Position numbers and translations under genes: made by a program. Of a DNA stretch of 64,000 nucleotides, positions 12,247 through 22,136 are shown in pieces. The stretch comes from Gordius sp. MW1 (lineage: Eukaryota; Nematomorpha; Gordioida; Gordea; Gordiidae): NCBI GenBank assembly GCA_964036665.1, contig OZ038530.1:9512501-9576500 (forward strand). Reading direction: 5' to 3'. Below the pieces are notes generated by a model. It did not search any database. It saw only the letters and a program-made list of their open reading frames with translations, and had not been told where the DNA came from. The stretch's first letter is position 1. The number at the start of each line of letters is the position of its first letter.

Positions 12247-12920
12247 TCACTTTTTTTTCATGCGTTTCTGAATCGGGTGTACATTTTTGGAGTAGTCCTT
12301 AATGAACTTTAAAAAATATGCTGTTAACCCAAGGAAGGATTTTACTTCGTTTTTGTTTATTAAATTTTTCCACTGCTTGACTAGTTCGGCTTTATTGTCG
12401 TTGATTTGAATCCCCTTGTTACTTATTACGTATCCCAAAAATGTTACTTCCTTTGCCCACAAAATGCTCTTGGAAATGTTTGGCACGAACCCACACTTTT
12501 GCAACGTTTCTAGGACTTTGAGTAACCGCTCGTTGTGGATTTCTTCCGTTTCCCCTGCAATTGGTAGATCATCGATGTATACCGCTACCCCCTCCATGCC
12601 TCCTAATATTTGATTCATTGTTTTTTAAAAAATAGCCGCGGCACAGTTTAAGCCAAACGGCATTCGGTTAACTTTAAATAAGCCCTTGTAGTCAATCGTT
12701 GGCTCGTCTCTGGACCTAATTCAAGCTGTAGGTACGGCTTAGTTAGGTCCAGCTTCGTAAAACCACACGCGTTATCGAGTTTATTTAATAAATCGTCGAT
12801 TTTGGGCAAGGGGTACAACAAACCTTGTGCGTATTTATTTATGGTAAACCGGTAATCTATACATAATCGCAGACTCCCATCGCTTATTTTACGGGTACCA
12901 CTGGACTGGCCCATCTTGAG
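12247..12920 (-). pseudogene. gypsy reverse transcriptase
   Basis: Upstream frame 12648-12914 has LRLCIDYR, YPLPKIDDLL and FTKLDLTKPY (first catalytic Asp). The MPFGLN segment lies out of frame near 12650-12680. The downstream frame 12247-12618 carries VAVYIDDL, the YxDD catalytic box, then VTFLGYVIS and the connection motif KSFLGLTAYF. One or more frameshifts near 12620-12720 inactivate the enzyme. Confidence 0.92.
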
Positions 12921-13381
12921 AAATCAATTGGTTTTATTACCACGTCTCTGACCCATTTATTCAGCTCTTCTTCTACTTCTTTCTTCCACGCCATCGGCAC
13001 CCTTCGTGTGGGGCTAAATACGGGATCTATGGCCTCTTTTAACGGTACTTCCACCGTTATTCCCTTGACTGCTTTCGAAAATTCGTTTAGCTAACAATCT
13101 CATTGCTTCATCACGTGCTGGATCGCGGACTTGGTATCCTTCGGTCTTTCCACGTAATTGACCGCGAACCGTTCCGCCGCAGCTCTCGAGTTCCAACGTA
13201 TTCGACGCCAGATTTCGGATTCGAATTCTTGGATCCAATCGATCCCGCACAACGGCGGCCCAGCTACGTCTGCTAACAATAACGACAGCTGTTTCCTCGT
13301 GTTACCCATTCGGACATCGGCTTGTACCTTGGCTACGATCTTTATTTCCTCGTGGCCGTACGCGTACACCGTCGGGACGGG

Positions 13382-13470
13382 CTACTTGTTGCGTGGGATC
13401 TCCTTCGCCCATCTTCGCGCCGGTATTATCGATACCCTAGTGCCCGTATCGAAGATTTCGTTATTAATAT
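13382..13470 (-). pseudogene. gypsy aspartic protease fragment
   Basis: The segment IFDTGTRVSIIPARRW contains the retropepsin active-site triad Asp-Thr-Gly followed by the usual V(S)xIP strand. The frame is not continuous with gag upstream or RT downstream. Confidence 0.75.
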
Positions 13471-13878
13471 ATATATATCTACTGTTAAGTGTTAACCATA
13501 GACTAAGTGTTAACACATCTAAAGCATGTTTTAACCTGGGAATCCGGACCGGCCCAGGCCACGCTCCTCGTTTCGCCACAACGCTCCACGCTTCTTCGGA
13601 CCCGTCCTGCAAGGTGCTTAGCCCCCCATTTATCGTCTCGGCCGTAACGCCAGCTCTCGTAGGCGGCTCCATTTGATGTCATTTTCTGCCAACAGCCTTG
13701 CCTGAAAGTTTCTATCACGTAATCCTATAATGAATTGGTCAACAACTCTGTTCTGCAATTCTTCGTTCCCGAAGTTGCAGCTGTTTTCTCCGGCCTTGAG
13801 TCTATTTGCGTACGCGTCTATCGTCTCTCCCTGGCCTTGTCGAACCTTTGAGAATTTATATCTCTTTGCCCTCGCGCA

Positions 13879-14139
13879 TTAATTCCTCTGGAATAATTTT
13901 CTTAGTCGATCTTTAGCATCTTCATACGTAATTTCTGTCAAATCTTGAGGTCTATAGTCCTCTAATATTAATTGGAATGCCTCTCCATCGATGCTGGTTA
14001 ATAATAGAGCTGCTTTTTGCTCGTCTGTCTCAGGCTTATTGCTCCTTATAAATAGCTCAAATTGTGTTATAAAAGCGTCGATGTTCTCCGTTATTTTATA
14101 CTTCTGCATCTCCGCGTAGGATCCTACTCGCGACGCCAC
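13879..14139 (-). pseudogene. gypsy Gag fragment
   Basis: About 85 residues resembling the retrotransposon Gag capsid region (FITQFELFIRSN, AALLLTSIDGEAFQLI). It starts next to the 5' LTR and stops before any zinc knuckle. The downstream 13500-13870 stretch probably holds the rest of gag in broken frames. Confidence 0.75.
14124..14139 (-). promoter_or_regulatory. tRNA primer-binding site of gypsy element
   Basis: On the minus strand, directly after the 5' LTR, the sequence GTGGCGTCGCGAGTAG occurs. TGGCGTCGCGAG is complementary to a tRNA 3' end finishing ...CTCGCGACGCCA. An arginine-type primer is likely but not proven here. Confidence 0.7.
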
Positions 14140-14324
14140 TGTTGGGGACTGAAATATCATTTAATACACGTTACGAAGGGATACACAAATGGAAAGTGAG
14201 TAAAACGTGTATATCAAACGCATATATAAGATACAACCAATTAACGGTAATTTGATTGACAACACATCGGTAAATAAAATAACATATCCCCTAAGGCACT
14301 TCGCACTCCAATTACCTCTCTACA
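14140..14324 (-). repeat. 5' LTR of gypsy element
   Basis: A 185-bp partner of 10281-10461, with the same TG...CA ends and a CATATATAAG-like TATA element near the middle. It is followed by the ATAAA duplication. Confidence 0.95.
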
Positions 14325-14639
14325 ATAAAGGTAACAAGTTCGATTCTAAGCACAGAAAAAAGTGAACTAGCCCTTAACAGCTCTAACAATGATTGAGTGC
14401 CTAGCCAAAAACAGTTAAAACAAATATATTCAAATATTTTAGTACGTTTAATGGCAAGTTATCCGTGGTTATGATTGGCAATAATACAGTGAAAATTTTT
14501 TAACCTGACAAGTACTAAGAATTTTTGTTTGGTCCACAATTAAAAATTCTTTCGGTCGGCATCTAGAGTCTCGTAATGACTAATCAACTCAAAAATTTTG
14601 TTGAAAAACAATACACTCGAATAGATAGGGGGTGTCACC

Positions 14640-15180
14640 TCAACGTGACACTAGGAAGACAAAAATTCAATATTGAATTTTTTATTAACATCAATTATAA
14701 TAATAAAATTATTTCTGGTAAATAGCCAAGTAATTTAAAAGCCATCCGGTTATAATAACATTTAAGGCAAGTGGCCTTAAAAGAAACTTTACAGCGCTTC
14801 TGTAAAAAGGCTTGGTTTTGTTATTTTGAGATGTTTGATTTATACTCCTAAGGTGGAATTTAGATTTTTTCAAGTTGAACACCATATTTTTGAAATCCGA
14901 CGTCACTATTGTTCTCTTAAAATTGCATAATGATAGATACTCAATGCTGGAATTGTATATTTGCCACGCATTTAGACAAGCCGCATGTATGCTTAATGTT
15001 AACCAAGGAAGTTGCCTTTTATTTCCCTCTGTGAGAAATTTTTGTAGACTGAATATTATGATCAAATTGATTAACCCCATCCATATATTTGTTATACATT
15101 TGAACAATAAATGGGCAATCAACATGTATTCTTGGCTTTACCTATCGAATCGCTCCAACTTATTCTGCAAATTTTTATAT
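14640..15180 (-). pseudogene. piggyBac transposase C-terminal relic
   Basis: On the minus strand around 15080-15120 a frame reads MYNKYMDGVNQFDHN, the conserved YNxxMGGVDxxDQ block. After a frameshift, 14709-15060 continues with LPWLTLSIHAACLNAWQIY and NFKRTIV, the C-terminal helix block of DDE_Tnp_1_7. It is a second, independent piggyBac relic, in the opposite orientation to the one at 1.3-4.2 kb. A palindromic GTGTCACCTCAACGTGACAC at 14631-14650 recalls the palindromes in the first element. Confidence 0.8.
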
Positions 15181-15461
15181 AGCTGGGTCCAATGACATTA
15201 CGATAACATATTGACAATAAAGTTGACTAACAAATTTGAAGTACATTTTATCGCAAAATACCCTTTTTTAAGAACTTTAGGATAATTATGGAATTTTGAT
15301 TGGTTCATTTGCTCTACACATATAGGGCCACTATTTATTCTTATAAAAATATTTAACAATTTTATACAAGTGATTGTAAAAATGAATGTCACTAGAAATA
15401 TATTGCTCCGATATTGGCAGCTCCCTCATCAGATGTTTTTTATGTGGTAGGATATAGGAAG
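15181..15461. other. Spacer
   Basis: AT-rich DNA with no supported feature. It ends in the left target duplication ATAGGAAG (15454-15461). Confidence 0.5.
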
Positions 15462-15902
15462 CAGAGACCAGATTTGCCCGGCCCGCTGCCAGAACATGCC
15501 CGCCCGGCCAACGGGCCGGGCTGGACAACTGTCGTAAATTTTAACTTTCGGGCGGGCCCGGGTGGGCACTATAGCAAGATTCGGGCAATTCGGGCTCAAT
15601 TTTGTTTTTAAAACAATGTATTATATTGTTTTTGTGTATATTTTGCCACTTTTTTAATTGATTTCATAAAGTTTGTTAATTTTAGTTCTCATTTAAAAGA
15701 AATCAAAAATTAAGTAAAATTTTTAAAAAATATAACGATATTAAAATGCTAAAAATCTTAAAACACACCATTTCGGGCCGGGCAGCTCTCATGATTCGGG
15801 CATTGCCGGGCGGACACATAGAAGGGTTCGGGCGGGCAGATTAATTATAAAATCGGGCCGGGCCGGGTTCGGGCAGAAAATTTGTAACAAATCTGACCTC
15901 TG
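15462..15902. mobile_element. hAT MITE, GGCCCG words, perfect 8-bp TSD
   Basis: A 441-bp element flanked by identical ATAGGAAG (15454-15461, 15903-15910). Termini are CAGAGACCAGATTTG and, inward from the right, CAGAGGTCAGATTTG. Subterminal GCCCGG/CCGGGC words lie at 15475-15570 and 15770-15880. No coding remnant. The 8-bp duplication and CAGAG start place it in hAT. Confidence 0.95.
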
Positions 15903-16370
15903 ATAGGAAGCACCTTGATAAACAACAAAAGCATTAAGGTACCCAGGCCTTGTTACTACTAACCATAATTTATACCGAAGACGCAGTGGCTTCCTTTTAA
16001 TAAATCGGATAAATTATGTTACCTCGGATGGATGAATTATATCGATCTTTAGACCTAATAACTTCTAAGACTTATTCATTGACCTAGGCAAATTTTCCAA
16101 ATTGACATCGATTTCATCTCTACTCATGGTCATTGTTACCTTCATCGTTTTATGGAAATATAATAACTTTTTCTAACTAAAATAAGACATTTAAGTTCTT
16201 CTAACCGGTCATTCAATCTCCCAACGGTAAATTCAGAGAAATTAAAAAAATAATAATTATGTAAAAACCCTATTATTAAAGGCCTATATCTAAAACTTTC
16301 CTTTAAGCCTTTTGGTGTCTACGCTTTAAAAGATCAAGGATGGAGGAGCAAGACTTTATATCAGAAGATA
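15903..16370. other. Spacer
   Basis: No recognisable gene or repeat in this unique AT-rich interval. Confidence 0.5.
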
Positions 16371-16379
16371 TACAAAATC

Positions 16380-16635
16380 GGGACCGGGTCAAAATAGCAG
16401 AAAAAAAAACAGCAGAATTGGTCAGAACTGGTCAGATCAAGATTGGTCAGGAGGGTTAAGGTTTGGGTTAGTGTTTTAGGTCAGCGTTTTAGGTTAGGGT
16501 CAGGGTTAGGATTAGATGCACATCAAATTCCCTCCCCATTTGAGATTTAATTCTAATATATTGATTATCTAAAATCTTGTTCTGACCAGTTCTGACCAAT
16601 TCTGCTGTTTTTTTCTGCTATTTTGACCCCGATTC
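16380..16635. mobile_element. MITE with long TIRs, 9-bp TSD and telomere-like core
   Basis: A 256-bp near-palindrome. The left arm contains GGGTCAAAATAGCAG, AACAGCAGAATTGGTCAG and AACTGGTCAGA; the right arm is its reverse complement over about 60 bp. It is flanked by identical TACAAAATC (16371-16379, 16636-16644). A 9-bp duplication with long inverted repeats suggests a Mutator-like origin. The unpaired core (16455-16520) is a run of degenerate GGGTTAGG/GGTTAGGGTCAGGG units. Confidence 0.9.
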
Positions 16636-17254
16636 TACAAAATCATATCTTAAGTATTCTAGCTTAGGTGTTAGTAAACAATGTTTACAAGGTCATTAAA
16701 ATGTCACTTTTAGGTTAAAAGTAATTTAGAATAAAAATATAATTATAAAAAAAATATTAAAAGAATAGGCAAAATCATTATTTCACATAGAAATATAATT
16801 TTATAACTCAGGTTTGTTTTTCCAGAAGATTTAATAGTTTTAGAGGGTCGAAAAAATAAAATCATGAACTTTGGATTAGAATATCTTAAAAACGTTACAT
16901 CCTAAAGAGATAAACGTTGGGTAAACATATTTGGCAACATCTCCTTTGCTAATATAATTTAAAAACTATTCTTTAATTAATACTTTTTGAATAAATATCA
17001 TTTAAATGGAAGTAGCAGATAGAGGTTACATTATTAAGTGTCGGGTTAATTAATATATACCCTATCAGACCCAGTGCAAATAACAGAGAGCCCATTGCTT
17101 CAGACTTAGAAATACAATAAATAGCAATTAAGTACATAATAAAAACATTATTATTAGTGCATATCATTGAGTGAAACAATTAGTTGATAAATAGAAATAA
17201 ATAGTAGACGACAACGATTACATTGCGCGATTATAGCTATTTGAGTTGACCGGT
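16636..17254. other. 3' flank of BRAP2
   Basis: AT-rich intergenic DNA downstream of the minus-strand BRAP2 gene. It presumably holds the 3' UTR and poly(A) signal; no other feature is supported. Confidence 0.5.
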
Positions 17255-19483
17255 TCATTTAGTTTTATTCTTACGCCCCACCCCTTTTTTCGTTATTGCT
17301 GGGGCGGGAGGTGATGGTATCTCGATGTTGCCCTCCTTGATTTCGTTCGACATTTGAGAAGACTGTATGCGCTCTTGAGCATTCAAATGAAACATAATGT
17401 CGCGCATTTGTTCTTGCAATTCCTCGATTTGAGCGTCCTTCGAGGAAAGGGCCTGACTAAAGGAAGATTCCAACCGGGCCATATCTTTTTTAAGCTGATC
17501 TTGATTTTGGTTAAGGCAAGCGTTGATATTTCGCTCCTCGATTAAATCCTTCAACACCTTCTCAAATTTCGAGCTCAAATGTGCGTACCGCTTCTCTCCC
17601 CTCTCCTTTTCTCTGACACAAGCCTCGTAAAGGGCGTTGCTAGCTTTCAATTCTTTGTCGCTCCGTTCCATCTGATCCCTACATCGCGATAGCTCTACCG
17701 TAAGCTCGTGTTCCACCCTCTCCATTTCTCCCTTGAAGTATGCTCTTTGAGTTTGTAATTGCTGACTCATTAGGTAGGAGTATTCCAAGCTTATGGAATC
17801 GAATTTTTCGGCTTCGTCAGACAACGGTATCACAACCTCTCCGTCATCGAGTTCTGAATCCTCCGATTTTTCGTCTCCCCAACAATCGCAAATAACCCCG
17901 CCATGAATTTGAACGCCGTCGTCGTTGTCATTGTCGGGTAGCATATTCTTTCCACAAAAATTGCATTTGGTCCCCGTTAAGATGGAATCCTCACAATCCA
18001 GATTTCGAGTCGGGGGCCTATGTGGCTTGCGCTTACCTTCGCGCCCACCCTTCTTGGCCGGCTTTAGGGCTCCGGGAGCAACGTGGTGGTTCGTAGCTAG
18101 GATAGTTAGCGTTCCCCCCTCTCGCACGTATTCCACTATCTTACCGTCTCCCTTAGCTTGTATCAGACGATGCACGTAATTATCACCCGTGTAATCCCAC
18201 ACCCGACCCGTCTCCAACTCCATAGCGTAAGTGTGTTGCGTTAATTGCCAATGGCTGGAAGCGTGCCCACCCAAGTAACGACCGCAACCTACATTACCAC
18301 AGACGAGACATATCCAAAGGTCGGCACGCGTCCCACAACCCACCTCTAGGCATTCGTTAGGGTTAGGATCCTCGTCCCCTCCTTCGTAAGATGAGATGAG
18401 TCCGAAGGGAGGAGCACAAAGCTCGTGAGCGGGTTGAGGTGCTCCGGTTTGAACGTAACGACAAACCGGGCAAGTGGGATCGGTCCATTGCGCGAGGCAA
18501 GCGGTGTGAAAGCTGTGATCGCAGAGCACGGTCAGGATGCCTTCCACCGATTCTTCCATCCGCTCCATGCAAACGATGCATTTTGGGAGTTCCGTGGTGC
18601 CGGGCGGTGGGAAGGGCCAAAACGAACCCGCTTTTTGGCATTCTACCGAACCGACGTACACTAGGTGACATGTGGGCGGAGAAGGAGGAATACTATCGAG
18701 ATTATCATCCAACTCGGCGTGACAATTGTTAACGTGATCGTCATTGTACGGTATACCGTTGTAAGCGTCGTAAAAGCGTCGCGCCACTTCGAGGCCCCCA
18801 AACTTGAGAAGAGCCATGTAGCTATGAGGGGAAGAATCCCTTATAATTCTAACGTACGTCAGGGAGGGGAGAAATGGTTTGAGAAATTGGAGGAGTCGAT
18901 GGGTGGTATAGCGGGTCGATGGTATCCCTAGAACGCAAATCATATCTGACGCTCCCCCTTCATTCAGATCCGTAAGTCGAGTGTCCTTGTAAATGTGTAG
19001 AATGCCTCGCGTTATTTGGGTGGACGGGTTGCCGTAGTAAAAATCCAAGGTGTCACTACTAGCCAGAGCTGGAGCAAGAGGAACATATTCCGTGGTAGCG
19101 GAGAGGTATTGTCGTTGTTGGACTTCTCGCGTACTTGGATCGATATTGCCACAATCGATTTTATTAGGATTGCTCGGTTTTTGACGTTTGCCCTTGACTA
19201 AACACCATTCGCCCTCTTTGTTGTTGTCAGTTGCTACTGCCGAGGAATTTTTAGACATGCCCGGTTGAAAGATAGTTTCGATGGAAATTTGCTGGAAAAT
19301 TCGGCGACCCTTAACTTTGTCCTTTAGGGTTTGGGAAATAGATAAAAGCTGGGGATTTGGTTGTGATAATTTAGGTTGGGAATCGTACCTGAGAGTGATA
19401 ACTAGATGCTCAAAGTAAAGTGAAGGATAACGACCGTCGTCGTCTTCTAATTCGAATCGCAAAGCTGTGAGGTGACTAAGCAT
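17255..19483 (-). CDS. BRAP: BRAP2/IMP-type E3 ubiquitin ligase, intronless
   Basis: A single 742-residue frame with no introns. BRAP2 proteins are cytoplasmic RING ligases that bind ubiquitin and restrain Ras-MAPK signalling by sequestering scaffolds and nuclear localisation signals. Domains seen: N-terminal family segment (about 1-75); RRM-like BRAP2 domain (about 180-260, DMICVLGIPSTRY); RING-H2 (302-341, CIVC...CDHSFHTAC...CPVC); ZnF-UBP (about 378-445, DLWICLVCGNVGCGRYLGGH, HTYAMELETGRVWDYTGDNY); coiled coil (about 565-700); basic C-terminus. It is longer than the roughly 590-residue vertebrate protein. Extra parts include residues 80-130, a basic linker (475-495) and an extra Cys cluster with an acidic stretch (507-560). 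GC content is far above the flanks. The first Met is used because the family N-terminus follows it directly. Family assignment is firm. Confidence 0.97.
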   Translation of the reverse strand: MLSHLTALRFELEDDDGRYPSLYFEHLVITLRYDSQPKLSQPNPQLLSISQTLKDKVKGRRIFQQISIETIFQPGMSKNSSAVATDNNKEGEWCLVKGKRQKPSNPNKIDCGNIDPSTREVQQRQYLSATTEYVPLAPALASSDTLDFYYGNPSTQITRGILHIYKDTRLTDLNEGGASDMICVLGIPSTRYTTHRLLQFLKPFLPSLTYVRIIRDSSPHSYMALLKFGGLEVARRFYDAYNGIPYNDDHVNNCHAELDDNLDSIPPSPPTCHLVYVGSVECQKAGSFWPFPPPGTTELPKCIVCMERMEESVEGILTVLCDHSFHTACLAQWTDPTCPVCRYVQTGAPQPAHELCAPPFGLISSYEGGDEDPNPNECLEVGCGTRADLWICLVCGNVGCGRYLGGHASSHWQLTQHTYAMELETGRVWDYTGDNYVHRLIQAKGDGKIVEYVREGGTLTILATNHHVAPGALKPAKKGGREGKRKPHRPPTRNLDCEDSILTGTKCNFCGKNMLPDNDNDDGVQIHGGVICDCWGDEKSEDSELDDGEVVIPLSDEAEKFDSISLEYSYLMSQQLQTQRAYFKGEMERVEHELTVELSRCRDQMERSDKELKASNALYEACVREKERGEKRYAHLSSKFEKVLKDLIEERNINACLNQNQDQLKKDMARLESSFSQALSSKDAQIEELQEQMRDIMFHLNAQERIQSSQMSNEIKEGNIEIPSPPAPAITKKGVGRKNKTK

Positions 19484-20699
19484 AGCATAGCAAACAGTGT
19501 TGTTGTCATGAGGATGTGTTACTTATATTAAACCTGTAAAACAAACCACAAAAATAAGCTAAACATTTATAATGGGTATTGACAATTAAACAAATTACTA
19601 AACTCCTATCATTTGCATTGTAAATATGCCTATATCTAGCATTAACTCATTAAATCTCTATTAAACTATCAGACAACATGTCAATATCAATTTGGTGATA
19701 CATTTACATACTAATCTCCAATATTATTTTTAAATTATAAGCATAATAATAACACAAGACTATAAAACTAATGGATGCAGATATTTATCAAAAAAAGCAA
19801 TAATATTTAAGCAAAGCCTCTAAACCTACTACCAGAAGCTTAAAAATAATAATTTCAATTATATAGACTTGTAAGGATTTTGAATTTTTTAACACCCAAA
19901 TAATATAAGTAGATGGAAGTTGAAAGCCCAAATTATAAATAAAGGAAAATTAAAAAGCATTATATACATAGCTTTTGATGTAAAAATATAATAAATTTTG
20001 TTATATTATTATATATAAACCGGAATTTGCAACAAGTTATATTATAACAATAAATGAAAGGTTTAAAAATACTACTCATCATTATTGTACATATTTCAAA
20101 TCAAGATTAAACACAAAACAAGTTGTATAAATATATTAATGCTAATTTTTATTTTTTACATTTATAATTGGTCTTAATTATCATTTACTATTAACCTTTT
20201 CTTTTTTGGCATAAAGAAAATCTTATAAGAACGCTAGCACAAAAAAAAATAAACTTCTCTAAAATTAATAAATTGATTAAGGTTCTTGATAAAATAAAAA
20301 TTCTACGTTAAATTATACAATCACAATTAATTATTTTAGTAAATTTTGCTTGATTACTAGGCAGGATTCAGGAAAAACTGGATTCAATACAGAGACGATG
20401 AAAGATAAAAATTAGCAGCTGATAGTTAGAAAGGTGTAGACAAACATTCGAAAGCACAATGATAGTAGAAAATTTAATATTAGAACAAATGGCATTAACA
20501 ACAACAATATGGAGGTATAGCTGGATCAAATCTTAAATGTAGGTAATGTCAGTAGGATAAAAGAGCACCTGGCTGCTTTATATCGCCCCAACGCTGTACC
20601 AACAGCTGTATCAAACCATATTTTACAAAAAAATTAATCTTAAATCCTAAACACTCAATTTTACTTATTACAAAATCATATTTTGAAAGAAAGACGTTG
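19484..20699. other. 5' flank of BRAP2
   Basis: Strongly AT-rich, with no long frames. It presumably contains the BRAP2 promoter, but no core element stands out. Confidence 0.5.
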
Positions 20700-20704
20700 A
20701 AGTT

Positions 20705-21204
20705 TATCGCGTTCCTGCGAAAAGGAATATGATTTGCGAATTTTGAAGGAAGAATTCTTAGGAATTAATTGGGGGAATTTAAAGGAATATTGGGCCGTAT
20801 AACGATAAATTATTGGGGGATGGCCGGGCTTAAAGCCACTAAATAAAGATAACTTTACAGCTCTACATTTTGCCAATCTACTTTATTACAAGAAAAATTA
20901 TATTGTGTATCAATCTCCTTATTACAAATCACTCATCCGTATTCATGTTGATAAACAATCAATATGGGAAGAAATAAATAACACAAACGTATAAGCGCGT
21001 CGGGGGGGGGGGGGGGTAACATACGCGTACTAGGAATTAAATGTAAAAGAATAATGGTCTACGCTATGAGTGTACAACGTGTAAGATCAAAAGAGTTGTA
21101 CCGCGTGAACTCTTAACTTTAATTTTTGATTAAGATGAGATTGGGGGGGGGGGGGGGGGGGGGTGTGGGAAGATATCTTTATCTTCGTATCTCCGGATAC
21201 GATA
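20705..21204 (-). repeat. 3' LTR of TRIM-like element
   Basis: A 500-bp LTR with TATCG/CGATA inverted termini. It contains two long G runs (about 21003-21016 and 21144-21163) that differ in length from the partner LTR. Confidence 0.95.
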
Positions 21205-21632
21205 CCTTTCCCTTTTAAAAGTCGAAGACTTAATGTATTTTCGATAGAGTTCTGTGTTGTTGAGTGCAACTATCAAGGCGGCGTTATTAACACTATAAGT
21301 CTCAAACATCTGGCATCGAATACCAACTCTGGCCTTTGCTCACACGACGACTGATATATGTAAAAATCAGTGATAAAAAGGCAACGTCATGGCTAACGGA
21401 TTTTTTTCCAGCTCTGTGACTCCTCGAGCAACAGCCTCAACAAAACTTATAATTAATATAGATTGTAAACTGCCATTTCGAAAATTATCCTTTCTTGCCC
21501 ACGCGCAGACTGTCAAATAATAATCAAAGAAACTGCGGGGGGGGGGGGGTTTAAATATTGGTTAACAATATAATTTTCATGTAACTAATATATGTAAATA
21601 AATCAAGTGTAAATCCCACTTCTGACACCAAA

Positions 21633-22131
21633 TATCGCGTTCCTGCAAAAAGGAATATGATTTGCGAATTTTGAAGGAAGAATTCTTAGGAATTAATTGG
21701 GGGAATTTAAAGGAATATTGGGCCGTAAAACGATAAGTTATTGGGGGATGGCCGGGCTTAAAGCCACTAAATAAAGATAACTTTACCGCTCTACATTTCG
21801 CCAATCTACTTTATTACAAGAAAAATTATATTGTGTATCAATCTCCTTATTACAAATCACTCATCCGTATTCATGTTGATAAACAATCAATATGGGAAGA
21901 AATAAATAACACAAACGTATAAGCGCGTCGGGGGGGGGGGGGGTAACATACGCGTACTAGGAATTAAATGTAAAAGAATAATGGTCTACGCTATGAGTGT
22001 ACAACGTGTAAGATCAAAAGAGTTGTACCGCGTGAACTCTTAACTTTAATTTTTGAATAAGATGAGATTGGGGGGGGGGGGGGGGGGGTGTGTGGGAAGA
22101 TATTTTCATCTTCGTATCTCCGGATACGATA
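21633..22131 (-). repeat. 5' LTR of TRIM-like element
   Basis: A 499-bp partner of 20705-21204, nearly identical outside the homopolymer G runs. The primer-binding site lies immediately to its left. Confidence 0.95.
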
Positions 22132-22136
22132 AAGTT

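Larger units (their letters stand above)
10281..14324 (-). mobile_element. Gypsy/Ty3-type LTR retrotransposon, full length but mutated
   Basis: A 4.04-kb element with LTRs at both ends, flanked by the 5-bp duplication ATAAA (10276-10280 and 14325-14329). Read on the minus strand the order is gag, protease, reverse transcriptase, RNase H, integrase, C-terminal tail, which is the Ty3/gypsy order. Its base composition is clearly more GC-rich than the flanks. Several frameshifts separate the domains, so this copy is inactive. The LTRs differ by only a handful of substitutions and small indels, so insertion was fairly recent. Confidence 0.96.
7464..14385. mobile_element. TE nest 1: old AACTAGTTC-word hAT holding later insertions
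   Basis: AACTAGTTC/AAGTTC words occur at 7470-7600 and again at 10200-10275. On the far side of the gypsy element, GTGAACTAGCCCTTAACAG leads to a CTCTA terminus at 14385. That end matches the intact relative at 32703-35538. I infer a single old hAT remnant broken up by a GATCCG-type fragment (7640-7838), a CGAGA-word element (8589-10164) and the gypsy element. The left boundary is approximate and no transposase segment survives. Confidence 0.6.
20705..22131 (-). mobile_element. Miniature LTR retrotransposon (TRIM-like)
   Basis: Two ~500-bp direct repeats (20705-21204, 21633-22131) enclose only 428 bp and are flanked by identical AAGTT (20700-20704, 22132-22136). The LTRs begin TATCG and end CGATA instead of TG...CA. 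On the minus strand the 5' LTR is followed, two bases on, by TGGTGTCAGAAGTGGGAT (21613-21630), complementary to a leucine-type tRNA 3' end. AAAAGGGAAAGG precedes the 3' LTR (about 21205-21217). The interior has no gag or pol frame. The LTRs differ by very few changes apart from G-run lengths, so insertion was recent and must have used proteins supplied in trans. Confidence 0.95.

Noticed and set aside
13158..13676. 172-codon plus-strand frame
   Set aside because: Antisense to the gypsy gag-protease region; no domain and no support.
18363..18931. Frames on both strands inside BRAP2
   Set aside because: Shadows of the GC-rich BRAP2 coding sequence, which accounts for the region through its zinc-binding motifs.
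21087..21354. Frames with poly-Pro or poly-Gly translation
   Set aside because: Read through a G homopolymer inside the TRIM LTR.
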